Notes under the pieces: model-generated
Seen by the model: only the letters and a program-made list of their open reading frames with translations
What the model was told of the DNA's origin: nothing
The model's database searches: none
Shown: positions 17,893 to 27,426 of the stretch, in pieces
Position numbering within the stretch: the first letter of the stretch is position 1
Layout: every line of letters begins with the position of its first letter
DNA from: MPNP01 sp026710155
GTDB taxonomy: Bacteria; Pseudomonadota; Alphaproteobacteria; Rhodobacterales; Rhodobacteraceae
Length of the DNA: 64,000 nt
NCBI GenBank assembly: GCA_965200885.1
Contig: OZ241737.1
Span: 2,790,001 to 2,854,000 of the forward strand
Direction of reading: 5' to 3'
Position numbers and translations under genes: made by a program

Positions 17893-18840
17893 TTAGAGAG
17901 GGGGGATTGGGTTAGTAGGTGATTTTACTGAATTATCAAGTTTTACAAAAGCTTTGCCGAGATGGTTTTCTACAAGCTTTGTTGCAGCTGTCCCACCAAA
18001 AGTATGTGTCATTGAATGATAAACGGAAAGAACCTTATCCTGCAAGTCTTGGTTATTTTCCAAATAGTTGATAAGAAAGCCTTTTGTTTTCAATTCCTCA
18101 CGGCTTATATGTCTGTTATGGCTCTTGAATTGCTGGTGATTAGATAGCCAATTGGCTATTAGTATAACTTTTTCCTCTGCCGTTTCATCACCGGAAAACA
18201 TGTAGGTTTACAACCATGTTTTGACTAATTCTTTAGTCATCTTCAATGCATTTTCGCACTGAATTAACAAATCAGGGCCATATTGTTGCAGCATTGGTAA
18301 CCAAGCTGCTAATTTTTTCGGATCTGAACATTCTTGTCTGGCCATATCAAACTGATCTAAAACTGCTTGGGCCGCTACTGATTGAATTCCATTTGAAGTG
18401 GGAATAAGCATTTGTGGATCTGTTGGTCCTAAAGAAGAGTGTTTCCCAAGAATAATCTCATTTGCACTACAGGCAAGTAATGTCGCTGCTGACATTGCAA
18501 TCTGCGGAACAATGACCCTAATGTTTGAAAAACGGGAGCGCAAATAGGAAACTATAGCTTCGGTTGCTTCTGGTGATCCACCCGGACTGTGAAGAATAAG
18601 GTCTAGTTCATTTCCCCCGATTCCATAGGTTACTTCCATGAATGCCTGTATATCCTCATCGTTAATTGTAAGTATACTAGGGCTACAATTTGGTTTTTGT
18701 ATCCAAGCTGATCCATAAAGAATAACCGGTCGTTTAGTAATTTTATGTAGTTCAACCAGATATTTTCTTCGTATTGCATCATAATTTGGAGGAACAGAAG
18801 AGCCTAATTCAGCTAAAATTTCACTCCAAATTGGCATCAT
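17893..18840 (-). pseudogene. SDH-family Clp-fold serine proteinase, one in-frame stop
   Basis: The first 210 codons (18840 to 18211) contain the Clp/crotonase-fold motifs LDLILHSPGGSPEATEAI, IAMSAATLLACSANEIILG (Ser nucleophile region) and HSSLGPTDPQ, as in the SDH (PF01972-like) proteinases. A TAA at 18208-18210 follows TWL. The same frame continues without shift as TYMFSGDETAEEKVILIANW to LVENHLGKAFVKL and ends at 17893. The continuation is clearly the family's C-terminal domain, so this is one 316-codon gene with a nonsense codon. The ATG at 18199-18201 could restart translation. It is encoded inside TnB. Confidence 0.8.
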
Positions 18841-18849
18841 TATACCAGT

Positions 18850-19053
18850 TTAATTAGATATGGGGTTACTTGTGGAATGCACAGTTGAATCGTGTGTATC
18901 CTTATAAATTTCATTTGGAGAAAAGTCATTAAAGTTTTTGACTTTTTCCTGAGCTGGGAGGTAAACATTCATCACTTCTCTTACTCCTGGTTGGGCAAGA
19001 GCATCCTCAAGCATTTTGTCATAATCTTCTATTTTATCTGATGCCTTTTTCAT
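18850..19053 (-). CDS. Small protein upstream of the Clp-fold proteinase
   Basis: A 67-residue ORF starting at ATG 19053 after a good GGAGA site. The N-terminus is Lys-rich and helical (MKKASDKIEDYDKMLEDALA), followed by QPGVREVMNVYLPAQEKV and a low-complexity tail. It ends 9 bp before the proteinase start and is the only other gene in TnB. It may be a regulator, inhibitor or substrate of the proteinase. It was not recognised by family. Confidence 0.6.
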   Translation of the reverse strand: MKKASDKIEDYDKMLEDALAQPGVREVMNVYLPAQEKVKNFNDFSPNEIYKDTHDSTVHSTSNPISN

Positions 19054-19334
19054 TTTTTTCTCCAATTTATATTTGAAATAGCCACTATATGGCAAAAAAT
19101 CCAGAAGAAAAGAATTTTTTAGTGTCTAGTCAAGTATATAATCCCCAAAAATTATTATTCTCTTGTCACCAAATTAATTGCGGGCGAAAAAACAACCAGG
19201 GCAAATCTTGCTGAAACAAACCACCAATGTTTGTATCTGATTGTATTTTTTAACCCTTTGGTTAAATTTGTCATTGATTTCAATCAATGCAAAACCTTTT
19301 ATTCCTTGTTTGAGCAAATTTGAAGGGACTCACC

Positions 19335-20024
19335 ATGCCAATAAAAGTATGTGCTTTTGATGCCTATGGCACTTTGTTTGATTTATCTTCAGCAGCCCGA
19401 ATAGCCCTTGAGGATCATGACAGGACGTCAGGAATGAGCATTAGCCGGACCGTTGCCGAAAATTGGCGTTTGAAGCAGCTCCAATACACATGGATAAGGG
19501 CCATTACCGGGGAACATACGGACTTTTGGAATGTCACCTGTGAAAGCCTGGATTGGGCACTGGAGAAATCAAATCTTCATAATGACGGACAATTGAGATC
19601 CAGACTGCTCGAACTTTACAAGGAATTGGAAGTTTATCCTGAAGTGCCAGAAATGCTGACAAAACTGAAAGAATTGCCACTTCCTGCAGTCATATTGTCA
19701 AACGGTTCTCCTGCCATGCTACAATCGGCAATTGATGCTTCCGGAATTGGGGATTATCTGGAGATGCAGTTGAGTGTCGAGGAGGTCGGAATATTCAAAC
19801 CAGCCTCCCGGGTATATGATTTGGTGTTGAAACATTACAATTGTCAGGCCGAGGAAGTATTGTTCGTCTCTTCAAATGGCTGGGATGCAGCAGCAGCCAA
19901 GGGATTTGGGTTTTTGTCTGCTTGGGCCAATCGATTGAATGATCCCGTTGACCGTTTTCCTTGGATCCCTGATTTTATCTTGTCATCCCTGTTGAAAATA
20001 CCTTCTCTGGCCAAGAAACTATGA
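19335..20024 (+). CDS. Haloacid dehalogenase, type II
   Basis: A 229-residue HAD hydrolase. The nucleophile motif is CAFDAYGTLFDLSS at the N-terminus, motif II is LSNGSPAMLQ, the Lys of motif III is in EEVGIFKPASRVYD, and motif IV is FVSSNGWDAAAAKGFG. This pattern is characteristic of (S)-2-haloacid dehalogenases. The ATG at 19335 has GAAGGGA upstream. The stop overlaps the next start as ATGA, so it forms an operon with the alpha/beta hydrolase. Confidence 0.88.
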   Translation: MPIKVCAFDAYGTLFDLSSAARIALEDHDRTSGMSISRTVAENWRLKQLQYTWIRAITGEHTDFWNVTCESLDWALEKSNLHNDGQLRSRLLELYKELEVYPEVPEMLTKLKELPLPAVILSNGSPAMLQSAIDASGIGDYLEMQLSVEEVGIFKPASRVYDLVLKHYNCQAEEVLFVSSNGWDAAAAKGFGFLSAWANRLNDPVDRFPWIPDFILSSLLKIPSLAKKL

Positions 20025-20860
20025 CTTTCTATTATCAATCAATTGATGGACTCAGTCTGTCCTATGCAATTAAGGGAAACAAGGATGGATTGCCTGTTCT
20101 GTGTCTTCCCGGAGTAACCCGCAATTCGTCGGATTTTGATTATCTTGCCCAAAACATCGGGGAATATGCCCTAATCTGCCCGGATTACCGGGGACGGGGT
20201 CAATCGGAATGGGACAGCAATCCCGATAACTACAATGCCCTTGTCGAGGCACGGGATGTTTTTATTCTTATGGATTTGTTGGAAATTTCCTCCGCTCCCA
20301 TAATCGGAACTTCACGTGGAGGCATGATTGCCATTGTCATGGCCAATATGGACTTAGCCAGAATTGCTGGAATCATGTTCAATGACATTGGCCCTGTAAT
20401 CGAGAAATCCGGCTTGATGAGAATACTGGAATATATCGGACGCAATCCTTCCGCCAAAACCATTCCTTCAGCAGCCGAGAATTTACAAAAGTTCAACGTG
20501 GGATTTGATGATGTCCCCCGGAAACGGTGGCAGGAGGAAGCACAAAAACATTATCTGACAACAACTGGTGGTCTGGAAATCAACTATGATCCAAAATTGC
20601 GAATTGGATTCAAGCAATATCTTGATACCGGCAAGTTGGAACTGTGGAAGGAATTCGGCATCCTGAAATCACTTCCCTTTGGAGTAATCAGGGGAGTGAA
20701 CTCGGATATCCTTTCCCTGGAAACAGTTCAACGGATGGAAGAATTGTTTCCACACGGGATTTATGCCGAAGTTCCTGATCGGGGACATGTACCCTTTCTC
20801 GATGAAAGGGAATGCCTTGATTTGATCAACATGTTTCTAACACAAACCGCCTCACGATAA
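20021..20860 (+). CDS. Alpha/beta hydrolase
   Basis: A 279-residue protein with an oxyanion segment CLPGVTRNSSDFD, the nucleophile elbow GTSRGGMIA (Ser near residue 100) and a C-terminal DRGHVPFLDE supplying the catalytic His. It is translationally coupled to the haloacid dehalogenase by a 4-base overlap. The pair may degrade an organic acid or ester, but the substrate is unknown. Confidence 0.85.
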   Translation: MTFYYQSIDGLSLSYAIKGNKDGLPVLCLPGVTRNSSDFDYLAQNIGEYALICPDYRGRGQSEWDSNPDNYNALVEARDVFILMDLLEISSAPIIGTSRGGMIAIVMANMDLARIAGIMFNDIGPVIEKSGLMRILEYIGRNPSAKTIPSAAENLQKFNVGFDDVPRKRWQEEAQKHYLTTTGGLEINYDPKLRIGFKQYLDTGKLELWKEFGILKSLPFGVIRGVNSDILSLETVQRMEELFPHGIYAEVPDRGHVPFLDERECLDLINMFLTQTASR

Positions 20861-20870
20861 TCCCTATTCA

Positions 20871-23354
20871 TCAGGATCTCAGTTCTTGATTATGTGGATC
20901 AAATGGACTGTCATTGGTAACGATCAAATCGTACAATTTATCAAGAATCTTGACCTGCATCTTGGTTCCGGGCACCGTTAACTCGGGCTTGGTATAACCA
21001 AGTCCTATGGAGCGGTTGAATTGTACGGACCAACCTCCTGAGGTAAGCCTACCCACAACCTTTCCCTCATGGTACAGGGCTTCCCGTCCCCAAGGTATGG
21101 AATCGTCAGGCCCATCAATCAGAAAGGTTGCACATTTTGATCTGATCCCTGTTTCAAGCATGCAGTCCTTACCATAAAAATCCTTGTTGAAATCGACAAA
21201 ACGTTCCAATCCACCTTCAAGTGGAGTGGCATCCCGACCCAATTCATTACCGAAGGCCTTGTAGCTTTTTTCCAATCTGAGCCAATTCTGGGCCCTGGCC
21301 CCAAACAATTTCATTCCATGTTTGCTGCCTTCCGTCTCAAGCAGGTCGAAGAGATAATTCTGCATTTCAATGGGATGATGCAATTCCCATCCCAGCGATC
21401 CAGTATAGGACACCCGCAAGGCTCTTACAGGACACATACCGAGTTCAATGTCCCGATGGGACAGCCAAGGAAACCGATCATTTTCCAAGACTGTTCCAGG
21501 TTCAACATCACGGACTATTTGAGATAACACTTTTCTGGAATCGGGACCTGCAACAACGAACACTCCCCATTGACTGGTAATGTCATGTATTTCCACATGA
21601 TCATATTCATCTTCCCATCTCCCGGCTGCCCTTCGCAGGTAATCGCCATCATAAGCCGTCCAGGCACCGGCAGAAATAAGATAATATTCATCCCTGTCCA
21701 GGCGGACAATGGTATATTCGGACCTTGTCGTACCCTTTTCCGTTAGCGCATAGGACAGATTAACCCGCCCCACTTTCGGCAGTTTGTTGCAGGTAAACCA
21801 GTCCAGAAACTCGGTGGCACTCGGCCCCCGGACCAAATGCTTGGCAAAGGCGGAGGCATCAAACAGCCCCACCTGATTGCGTACAGCCTTGGCCTCTTCT
21901 ATGGCAAAAGGCACCCATCCCCCCTTGCGGAATGATCGCGATGCCTTGTCATCAAATCCAGCCGGGGCAAAATAATTGGGTCTTTCCCAGCCATTGACCT
22001 GACCGAATTGTGCTCCCCTTTCCTTCATGCGGTCATAACAGGGGGTGGTTCTCAAGGGGCGACAAGCCTCGCGTTCCTCATCAGGATGGTGCAGAATGTA
22101 GACATGTTCATAACACTCCTCGTTCTTTCGCATGGAATATTCGGTTGTTACCCAATCGCCATATCGTTTCGGATCGAGTGAGGCCATGTCTATTTCCGCT
22201 TCACCTTCAACGATCATCTGTGCCAGGTAATATCCCGTTCCCCCTGCAGCGGTAATGCCAAAGGAAAATCCTTCTGCCAGCCACATGTTCCTCATGCCGG
22301 ATGCTGGTCCAACCAGGGGATTGCCATCCGGTGTGTAACAGATTGGACCATTGAAATCATCTTTCAAACCAACCGTTTCCGTTGTCGGTATACGATGAAT
22401 CATGGACTCATATTCAACCTCGATTCGGTCAAGATCAAGTTCAAACAAGTCAGCTCGAAAACTGTCGGGAACATTGTATTCAAAGCGTGCCGGAGCCCCC
22501 TTTTCATATGGGCCAAGAATCCACCCTCCCCTTTCTTCTCTCACATACCATTTGGCATCTGCATCCCGAAGTACGGGATGTTCGGGATTTGATTTGCGCC
22601 ACTCAACCAATTCGGGATCGGGTTCGGTAACGATATATTGGTGTTCCACAGGAATGGCCGGGATTTTTATGCCCAATTGCCGGGCTGTCACCTGGGCATG
22701 ATTGCCTGTAGCAGTGACGACATGATTGGCTCTTACTCTGAACCTTTCATCGGACTTGACCAGATTGCCACCCTTTTCTTCCAGAAGGTATCCCTGAACC
22801 AACCAGTCACCTCCGGTCCAGGTGTAGGAATCAACCTGATACTTGGTTTCAATTTCAACTCCTCTCATGCGAGCACCCTTTGCCATGGCCTGGGTAACAT
22901 CTGCCGGGTTTATGTAACCATCAGTAGGATGGTACAATGCTCCTTTCAGATCATCGGTTCTTACCAGGGGATAACGCTCGCCTATCTGCTTTGGCGTCAA
23001 CCATTCATATGGTATACCTACGGTTTCGGCGGTGGTCGCATAGAGCATGAATTCATCCATTCGATCCTGCGACTGGGCCATCCTGAGATTGCCCACAACA
23101 GAAAAACCCGGATTCAAGCCGGTTTCGGCCTCAAGTTCCTTGTAAAACCTCACCGAATAATCATGGATATGACTTGTTGCATAACTCATGTTGAAAAGAG
23201 GTAACAATCCAGCAGCATGCCAGGTGGAACCGGAAGTCAAGGCATCCCTTTCCAAAAGCAGAATGTCTTCCCATCCTGCCTTCGCAAGATGGTAGGCTAT
23301 TGAGGCACCTACCGCACCGCCCCCTACTACCAAAGCCCTTACATGTGAATCCAT
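20871..23354 (-). CDS. FAD/GcvT-type oxidoreductase, dimethylglycine or sarcosine dehydrogenase-like
   Basis: An 827-residue two-part enzyme. The N-terminal half is a DAO-type flavoprotein (VRALVVGGGAVGASIAYHLA; GSTWHAAGLLPLF contains the His that is covalently flavinylated in DMGDH/SARDH). The C-terminal half from about residue 430 is a GcvT-like folate domain (SLGWELHHP, AFGNELGRDATPLEGGL). The family oxidatively demethylates N-methylated glycines and passes the one-carbon unit to tetrahydrofolate. The ATG at 23354 has GGAAAGGG upstream. Dimethylglycine versus sarcosine cannot be decided here. Confidence 0.85.
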   Translation of the reverse strand: MDSHVRALVVGGGAVGASIAYHLAKAGWEDILLLERDALTSGSTWHAAGLLPLFNMSYATSHIHDYSVRFYKELEAETGLNPGFSVVGNLRMAQSQDRMDEFMLYATTAETVGIPYEWLTPKQIGERYPLVRTDDLKGALYHPTDGYINPADVTQAMAKGARMRGVEIETKYQVDSYTWTGGDWLVQGYLLEEKGGNLVKSDERFRVRANHVVTATGNHAQVTARQLGIKIPAIPVEHQYIVTEPDPELVEWRKSNPEHPVLRDADAKWYVREERGGWILGPYEKGAPARFEYNVPDSFRADLFELDLDRIEVEYESMIHRIPTTETVGLKDDFNGPICYTPDGNPLVGPASGMRNMWLAEGFSFGITAAGGTGYYLAQMIVEGEAEIDMASLDPKRYGDWVTTEYSMRKNEECYEHVYILHHPDEEREACRPLRTTPCYDRMKERGAQFGQVNGWERPNYFAPAGFDDKASRSFRKGGWVPFAIEEAKAVRNQVGLFDASAFAKHLVRGPSATEFLDWFTCNKLPKVGRVNLSYALTEKGTTRSEYTIVRLDRDEYYLISAGAWTAYDGDYLRRAAGRWEDEYDHVEIHDITSQWGVFVVAGPDSRKVLSQIVRDVEPGTVLENDRFPWLSHRDIELGMCPVRALRVSYTGSLGWELHHPIEMQNYLFDLLETEGSKHGMKLFGARAQNWLRLEKSYKAFGNELGRDATPLEGGLERFVDFNKDFYGKDCMLETGIRSKCATFLIDGPDDSIPWGREALYHEGKVVGRLTSGGWSVQFNRSIGLGYTKPELTVPGTKMQVKILDKLYDLIVTNDSPFDPHNQELRS

Positions 23355-24159
23355 GAACAACCCTTTCCAAATAACGGTTCAAATTTTCTGTTCTCAATTT
23401 ACATTTACCACCCAGTTGTGAAACTTCCGATCATTTATTTTGCCCAAGAGCAATTTATTGTGGATAAAATTTCAGGATCTTCGTCCCTTGGTGGGTATAT
23501 TTGTTTCAAATGTATTGTTCATGTTGGAAAGCAAGGGTATTTTCATCACAATCCACCTTCAGCTATCGAGAAAGGAATAGTAGTCAGAAGACGCTTATCG
23601 AATTTATGCCCTACACTTTTCAAAAAGAAACTGAAATAATTGCGTCCCTGACAGGTGGCCAACCATGAGTTTAACCCTGTGGGGAAGGAGGAACGGATAA
23701 GCATTGTCCATGTTTGGCAGCAAGCCAATAGCATGACAGAATTTCGGTTTCTGGATTTATATCCCGAGGGATTATACAGGTGAATTGCCCACCATTTTGG
23801 ACGAAGAGCCAAATTTCATTCCTTTGAAGTAAAGTCTAGAAAACTTGCCATTACCAAAAGCCAGATTGCAACAACAAAGAAACGAGATTGGAATGTATGG
23901 AAAACTCGTGGTCGATCAATGGAGGATATTGTGGTATAATTTGGAATGAATACCCACGTAGAAATTGAACCATAGGCCTTGACAGACCAGCCAATGGTTC
24001 ATGACTTTTTTATGGTGATTTACGTCGGTAACCATTATGATACATCCCCGTGCTTGAGATGTGAGAAAGAGGTAGTCCGAAGACTGCCCACTCCGCTTTC
24101 ATTAAAAACGGTTATCCGGCCGGATCACACCCTAGAACAGTTCGGTCGTTACCTTTAAA
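23355..24159. other. 800-bp gap with decayed coding sequence
   Basis: No intact gene is seen. One stretch of about 23660-23980 reads in one forward frame with only a few stops (HEFNPVGKEERISIVHV; TEFRFLDLYPEGLYR; SFEVKSRKLAITKSQ), suggesting a degraded gene that was not identified. The rest has no recognisable content. It lies directly upstream of the orphan ATPase tail at 24160. Confidence 0.4.
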
Positions 24160-24483
24160 TTCGAATCCAGAGCCAGATTTATCGGATCTCCCAAGATGAA
24201 CATCTTTCAAGGTGAAGTGGCGGCAAAATATCAATGCCAAATACTGGGAGTAAGGCCTGAGCATGTGGAAATTTCCCATGATGGTGGTATTTTGAAGGGA
24301 AATATCAGGCATATTGAAAAATTGGGCGCAGACACTTTGGTTTATTCCGAAATTCCCGGTTATGAAAAGGTTACCGTAAGGGTAATCGGCAAGTTTGAAA
24401 TGAATATAGGGGATTTGATTAACCTCAAATTTTCCGACAATCATGTTCATAGATTCAATGATGGAATAGGAAGTGAATCTTGA
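24160..24483 (+). pseudogene. Orphan C-terminal (TOBE) fragment of a MalK-type ABC ATPase
   Basis: The frame reads FIGSPKMNIFQGEV, then LGVRPEHVEIS, then KLGADTLVYSEIPG, the C-terminal hallmark of sugar-type ABC ATPases. Nothing upstream encodes the Walker motifs, so it is a remnant of about 108 codons. It may derive from the ATPase missing from the polyol operon at 47802-53375 or from another lost transporter. Confidence 0.85.
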
Positions 24484-24586
24484 ATCGTTTTGGTTTTAAT
24501 CCGCCAATTTTGATCTAAATCTAATTTGAATTGTTTCTGCATTGAGCAATTCACCCTCGTTGCACTTTTCCACAGGAGACATTTTC

Positions 24587-26653
24587 ATGACCTTGAATCC
24601 ACTTCTACAATACTGGGAAACTCCCTTCGGCATTCCACCATTTGACAAAATAGAGGACCGACATTTCAGCGAGGCACTTGACCATACGCTGGAAAACTCC
24701 CTGCTGGAATACAACCGGATTGGTGAAGACAAGCAAACACCCACCTTCGAGAATACCATTGAGAGCATGGAGCTTGCGGAGAAACAATTGAATGATGTCG
24801 CCGGGGTTTTCTTCAACCTGAGTGCGTCCAGCAGCAATGAGATGCGGAGGAATCTTGAAACAGAATTTTCTCCCAAATTTGCCAGGTATTCATCAGATAT
24901 AATTTTGAACAACAAATTGTTTCAAAGAATTGATCACCTTTGGAAAAACCGGGATCAACTTGCCTTGAATCCCGAACAAAGCAGGGTTCTGGAACTGTAT
25001 CACAGAAACTTCGTTCGATCCGGTTGTGGCCTCGATGAGAAAGACAGGGAAAGATTGAGGCACCTGAGGGAACAACTTGCTTCCCTGACAACGAACTTTT
25101 CTCAAAACATATTGAAAGAGGAAAATGAATGGTATCTTGAGGTATCCGAAGACAAGTTGGATGGATTGCCTGAACATCTGGTTGAAGGCATGAAAATTGC
25201 CGCATCGGAAAAGAATCTTGAGGGGTATGTCATAACCCTCAACCGCTCCCTTATCGTTCCCTTTCTCCAGTATTCATCTAGAAGAGACCTAAGGGAGATA
25301 GCTTATAATGCTTGGGTTGGTCGAGGAGCAAGCCGGAATGGGAACAATACCGAGGACATCATTGGAAAAATCCTGAAATATCGATTCGAGTTGGCCCGGC
25401 TGTTGGGCTTTGAAAACTATTCCGAATACAAGTTGGAAATCGCAATGGCCAAGTCTCCCGACAAGGTTCGCAATTTGCTCGAACAGGTCTGGCAGCCTGC
25501 CAGGGAGCAGGCCATTGCTGACCGGTCAATTCTTCAGGACATGTTGCAGGAAGATGGAACAAGCGATGCGCTGAAACCCTGGGACTGGCGGTACTATGCG
25601 GAAAAAAGACGATTGGTGGAATTTGATTACAATGAAAATCAGGTCAAGAAGTATTTTCAATTGGACCTGATGCTTGAAGCTGTCTTCCATTGTGCAAACA
25701 GGCTGTTTGGACTGACCTTCACCAAATTGGATGTGCCATTGTATCATCCTGACTGCCGGGCCTGGGAAGTTCGCAAAGATGACCAACATCTGGCCGTATT
25801 CATCGGAGATTATTTTGCCCGGTCCGGCAAAAGGTCTGGTGCCTGGTGTTCGGCCTTCAGGTCGCAGCGTAATCTGGGTGGGAGGGTTCGACCAATTACG
25901 GTCAATGTTTGCAATTTTGTCAAACCCGAGGAAGATGAACCCTGCCTGTTGTCATTTGATGATACACGAACCCTGTTCCATGAATTCGGCCATGCCTTGC
26001 ACTCCATGCTATCCGAGGTAACTTTCGAGAGCATTTCAGGTACTTCGGTGGCCAGAGATTTCGTTGAATTGCCCAGCCAGCTGTTCGAACACTGGATGGA
26101 ACTGCCTGATGTGCTGACCAAATTCGGACGGCATGCCGAAACAGGCGAGCCAATCCCGGCTTCCTTGTTGGACAGGGTTTTGAAAGCCCGGAATTTTGAC
26201 ATCGGTTTTGCAACCGTGGAATATCTTGCAAGCGCTTTTGTTGACCTTGAACTTCATGATGACTGCCCGCCTGACAATCCCTTGGAAAGGACCGAGGAGA
26301 TACTTCGGAAAATTGCCTTGCCTCCTGAAATAAAAATGCGGCATGGTACCAGCAATTTTTCCCATGTTTTTGCAACAGACGGATATGCCTCCGGATATTA
26401 CAGTTACATATGGTCGGAAGTTATGGATGCCGATGCCTTCGAATGTTTCCTAGAGGAAGGCGGCCCCTTCAACCAGACAACGGCTCGGCGTTTGGAAAAG
26501 CATGTCCTGTCGGCTGGAGGATCGAAGGAAGCTGATGATCTTTATCTGGAATTCAGGGGCACATTGCCGTCTCCTGAAGCCTTGCTGAAAAAAAGAGGTT
26601 TTCTGGCCACACAAACCGAACATTCCCTTGAGAAATTAGAAGTTTCAGACTGA
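24587..26653 (+). CDS. M3-family metallopeptidase, oligopeptidase A-like
   Basis: A 688-residue cytoplasmic zinc peptidase. The HExxH motif is in TLFHEFGHALHSML (near residue 466) with the third ligand region in SISGTSVARDFVELPSQ. The N-terminus MTLNPLLQYWETPFGIPPFD fits PrlC/OpdA proteins. The ATG at 24587 follows CAGGAG by 8 bases. It degrades short peptides released by other proteases or signal peptidase. Confidence 0.93.
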   Translation: MTLNPLLQYWETPFGIPPFDKIEDRHFSEALDHTLENSLLEYNRIGEDKQTPTFENTIESMELAEKQLNDVAGVFFNLSASSSNEMRRNLETEFSPKFARYSSDIILNNKLFQRIDHLWKNRDQLALNPEQSRVLELYHRNFVRSGCGLDEKDRERLRHLREQLASLTTNFSQNILKEENEWYLEVSEDKLDGLPEHLVEGMKIAASEKNLEGYVITLNRSLIVPFLQYSSRRDLREIAYNAWVGRGASRNGNNTEDIIGKILKYRFELARLLGFENYSEYKLEIAMAKSPDKVRNLLEQVWQPAREQAIADRSILQDMLQEDGTSDALKPWDWRYYAEKRRLVEFDYNENQVKKYFQLDLMLEAVFHCANRLFGLTFTKLDVPLYHPDCRAWEVRKDDQHLAVFIGDYFARSGKRSGAWCSAFRSQRNLGGRVRPITVNVCNFVKPEEDEPCLLSFDDTRTLFHEFGHALHSMLSEVTFESISGTSVARDFVELPSQLFEHWMELPDVLTKFGRHAETGEPIPASLLDRVLKARNFDIGFATVEYLASAFVDLELHDDCPPDNPLERTEEILRKIALPPEIKMRHGTSNFSHVFATDGYASGYYSYIWSEVMDADAFECFLEEGGPFNQTTARRLEKHVLSAGGSKEADDLYLEFRGTLPSPEALLKKRGFLATQTEHSLEKLEVSD

Positions 26654-26867
26654 ATTCAAATGGTGATCAACTGCTCCAGCCCACTACACTATCAAGGAAA
26701 AAATCACAAGTCCAGATGAATTCGGGTGATGGTTGGAATTATCTTGTCCAATCCTGTCTGAAAACTTAGACTATCCTTGCAACAATAAAACAGGAAAGTG
26801 CGGATTTTATGCCAGGGCAGAGTTGTTTTACCGTGCTTGACCGTAAAGCAGCTGTTTTGAGGGATGC

Positions 26868-27029
26868 ATGGAAACCATGAATGAACGCCATGGCAAGGGT
26901 TGGGCTCTATTGCGTGAAGATCTTGCCAAGCGTGACAAGAACATGGCAATCCAAATTTATGCCGTGGCGTTTGGAATCCTGGTAGTGATCATTGCCATTG
27001 GCGGAACGATCATCAGCCTTCTGGTCTGA
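26868..27029 (+). CDS. Small single-pass membrane protein
   Basis: A 53-residue ORF from ATG 26868, with GAGGGA just upstream. Residues 1-27 are charged and hydrophilic (METMNERHGKGWALLREDLA). Residues 28-52 form one membrane helix (IYAVAFGILVVIIAIGGTII). The composition is consistent with a genuine small inner-membrane protein. It has no recognised family and no operon partner. Confidence 0.5.
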   Translation: METMNERHGKGWALLREDLAKRDKNMAIQIYAVAFGILVVIIAIGGTIISLLV

Positions 27030-27237
27030 AAACATCATAAATACTTTTCCCTTCAGACAATGATTTTTACTGGAAGTTGGAACTAGCCCGGCTTACAAAA
27101 GAGCGAAAGGTGATGGATCATTACTTGCCCATGCCATGGGTTGCAGGATTCCAAGAAGCTCGCAAACCGTTTTGATAACAATGGCTGCACCAGTCATACC
27201 TTTCCAATGTCGATGACCATCAAAGCTCGATGAAACG

Positions 27238-27426
27238 ATGAAATGGCAGGACAGGGGGTACTACGGGCAAGAGGTCCGAAGCGCAGACAAACGCTTGGGT
27301 TGCATTGCCCAAAAGGTCTATGGCGACAAGGAACGCCGATGGGAGTTGGCAAGTCTCAACAACATCACGAAGGACACTCCCCGCCGGGTCGGCGACTGCC
27401 TGAAGGCCTTTGATGTGGAGTGGTGA
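27238..27426 (+). pseudogene. LysM-domain remnant
   Basis: The ORF reads LGCIAQKVYGDKERRWELAS then NNITKDTPRRVGDCLKAFD, which matches the LysM pattern (LGxIAxKVYGD, GDCL). There is no signal peptide or preceding domain, so it looks like the tail of a lost peptidoglycan-binding protein. Its base composition is richer in G and C than the surroundings. Confidence 0.55.

Larger units (their letters stand above)
17753..19146. mobile_element. TnB: transposase-less cargo element with perfect 22-bp ends
   Basis: The element is 1394 bp. Its terminal inverted repeats are identical over 22 bp (17753-17774 and 19125-19146; the first 20 bases are GGGGATTATATACTTGACTA). The flanks are perfect 8-bp direct repeats AAAAATTA at 17745-17752 and 19147-19154. 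The 8-bp duplication and ends starting with G-runs fit the IS1595 family. The ends resemble those of TnA and TnC. No transposase is inside; the only genes are a Clp-fold serine proteinase gene and a small upstream ORF, both on the minus strand. Confidence 0.93.
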
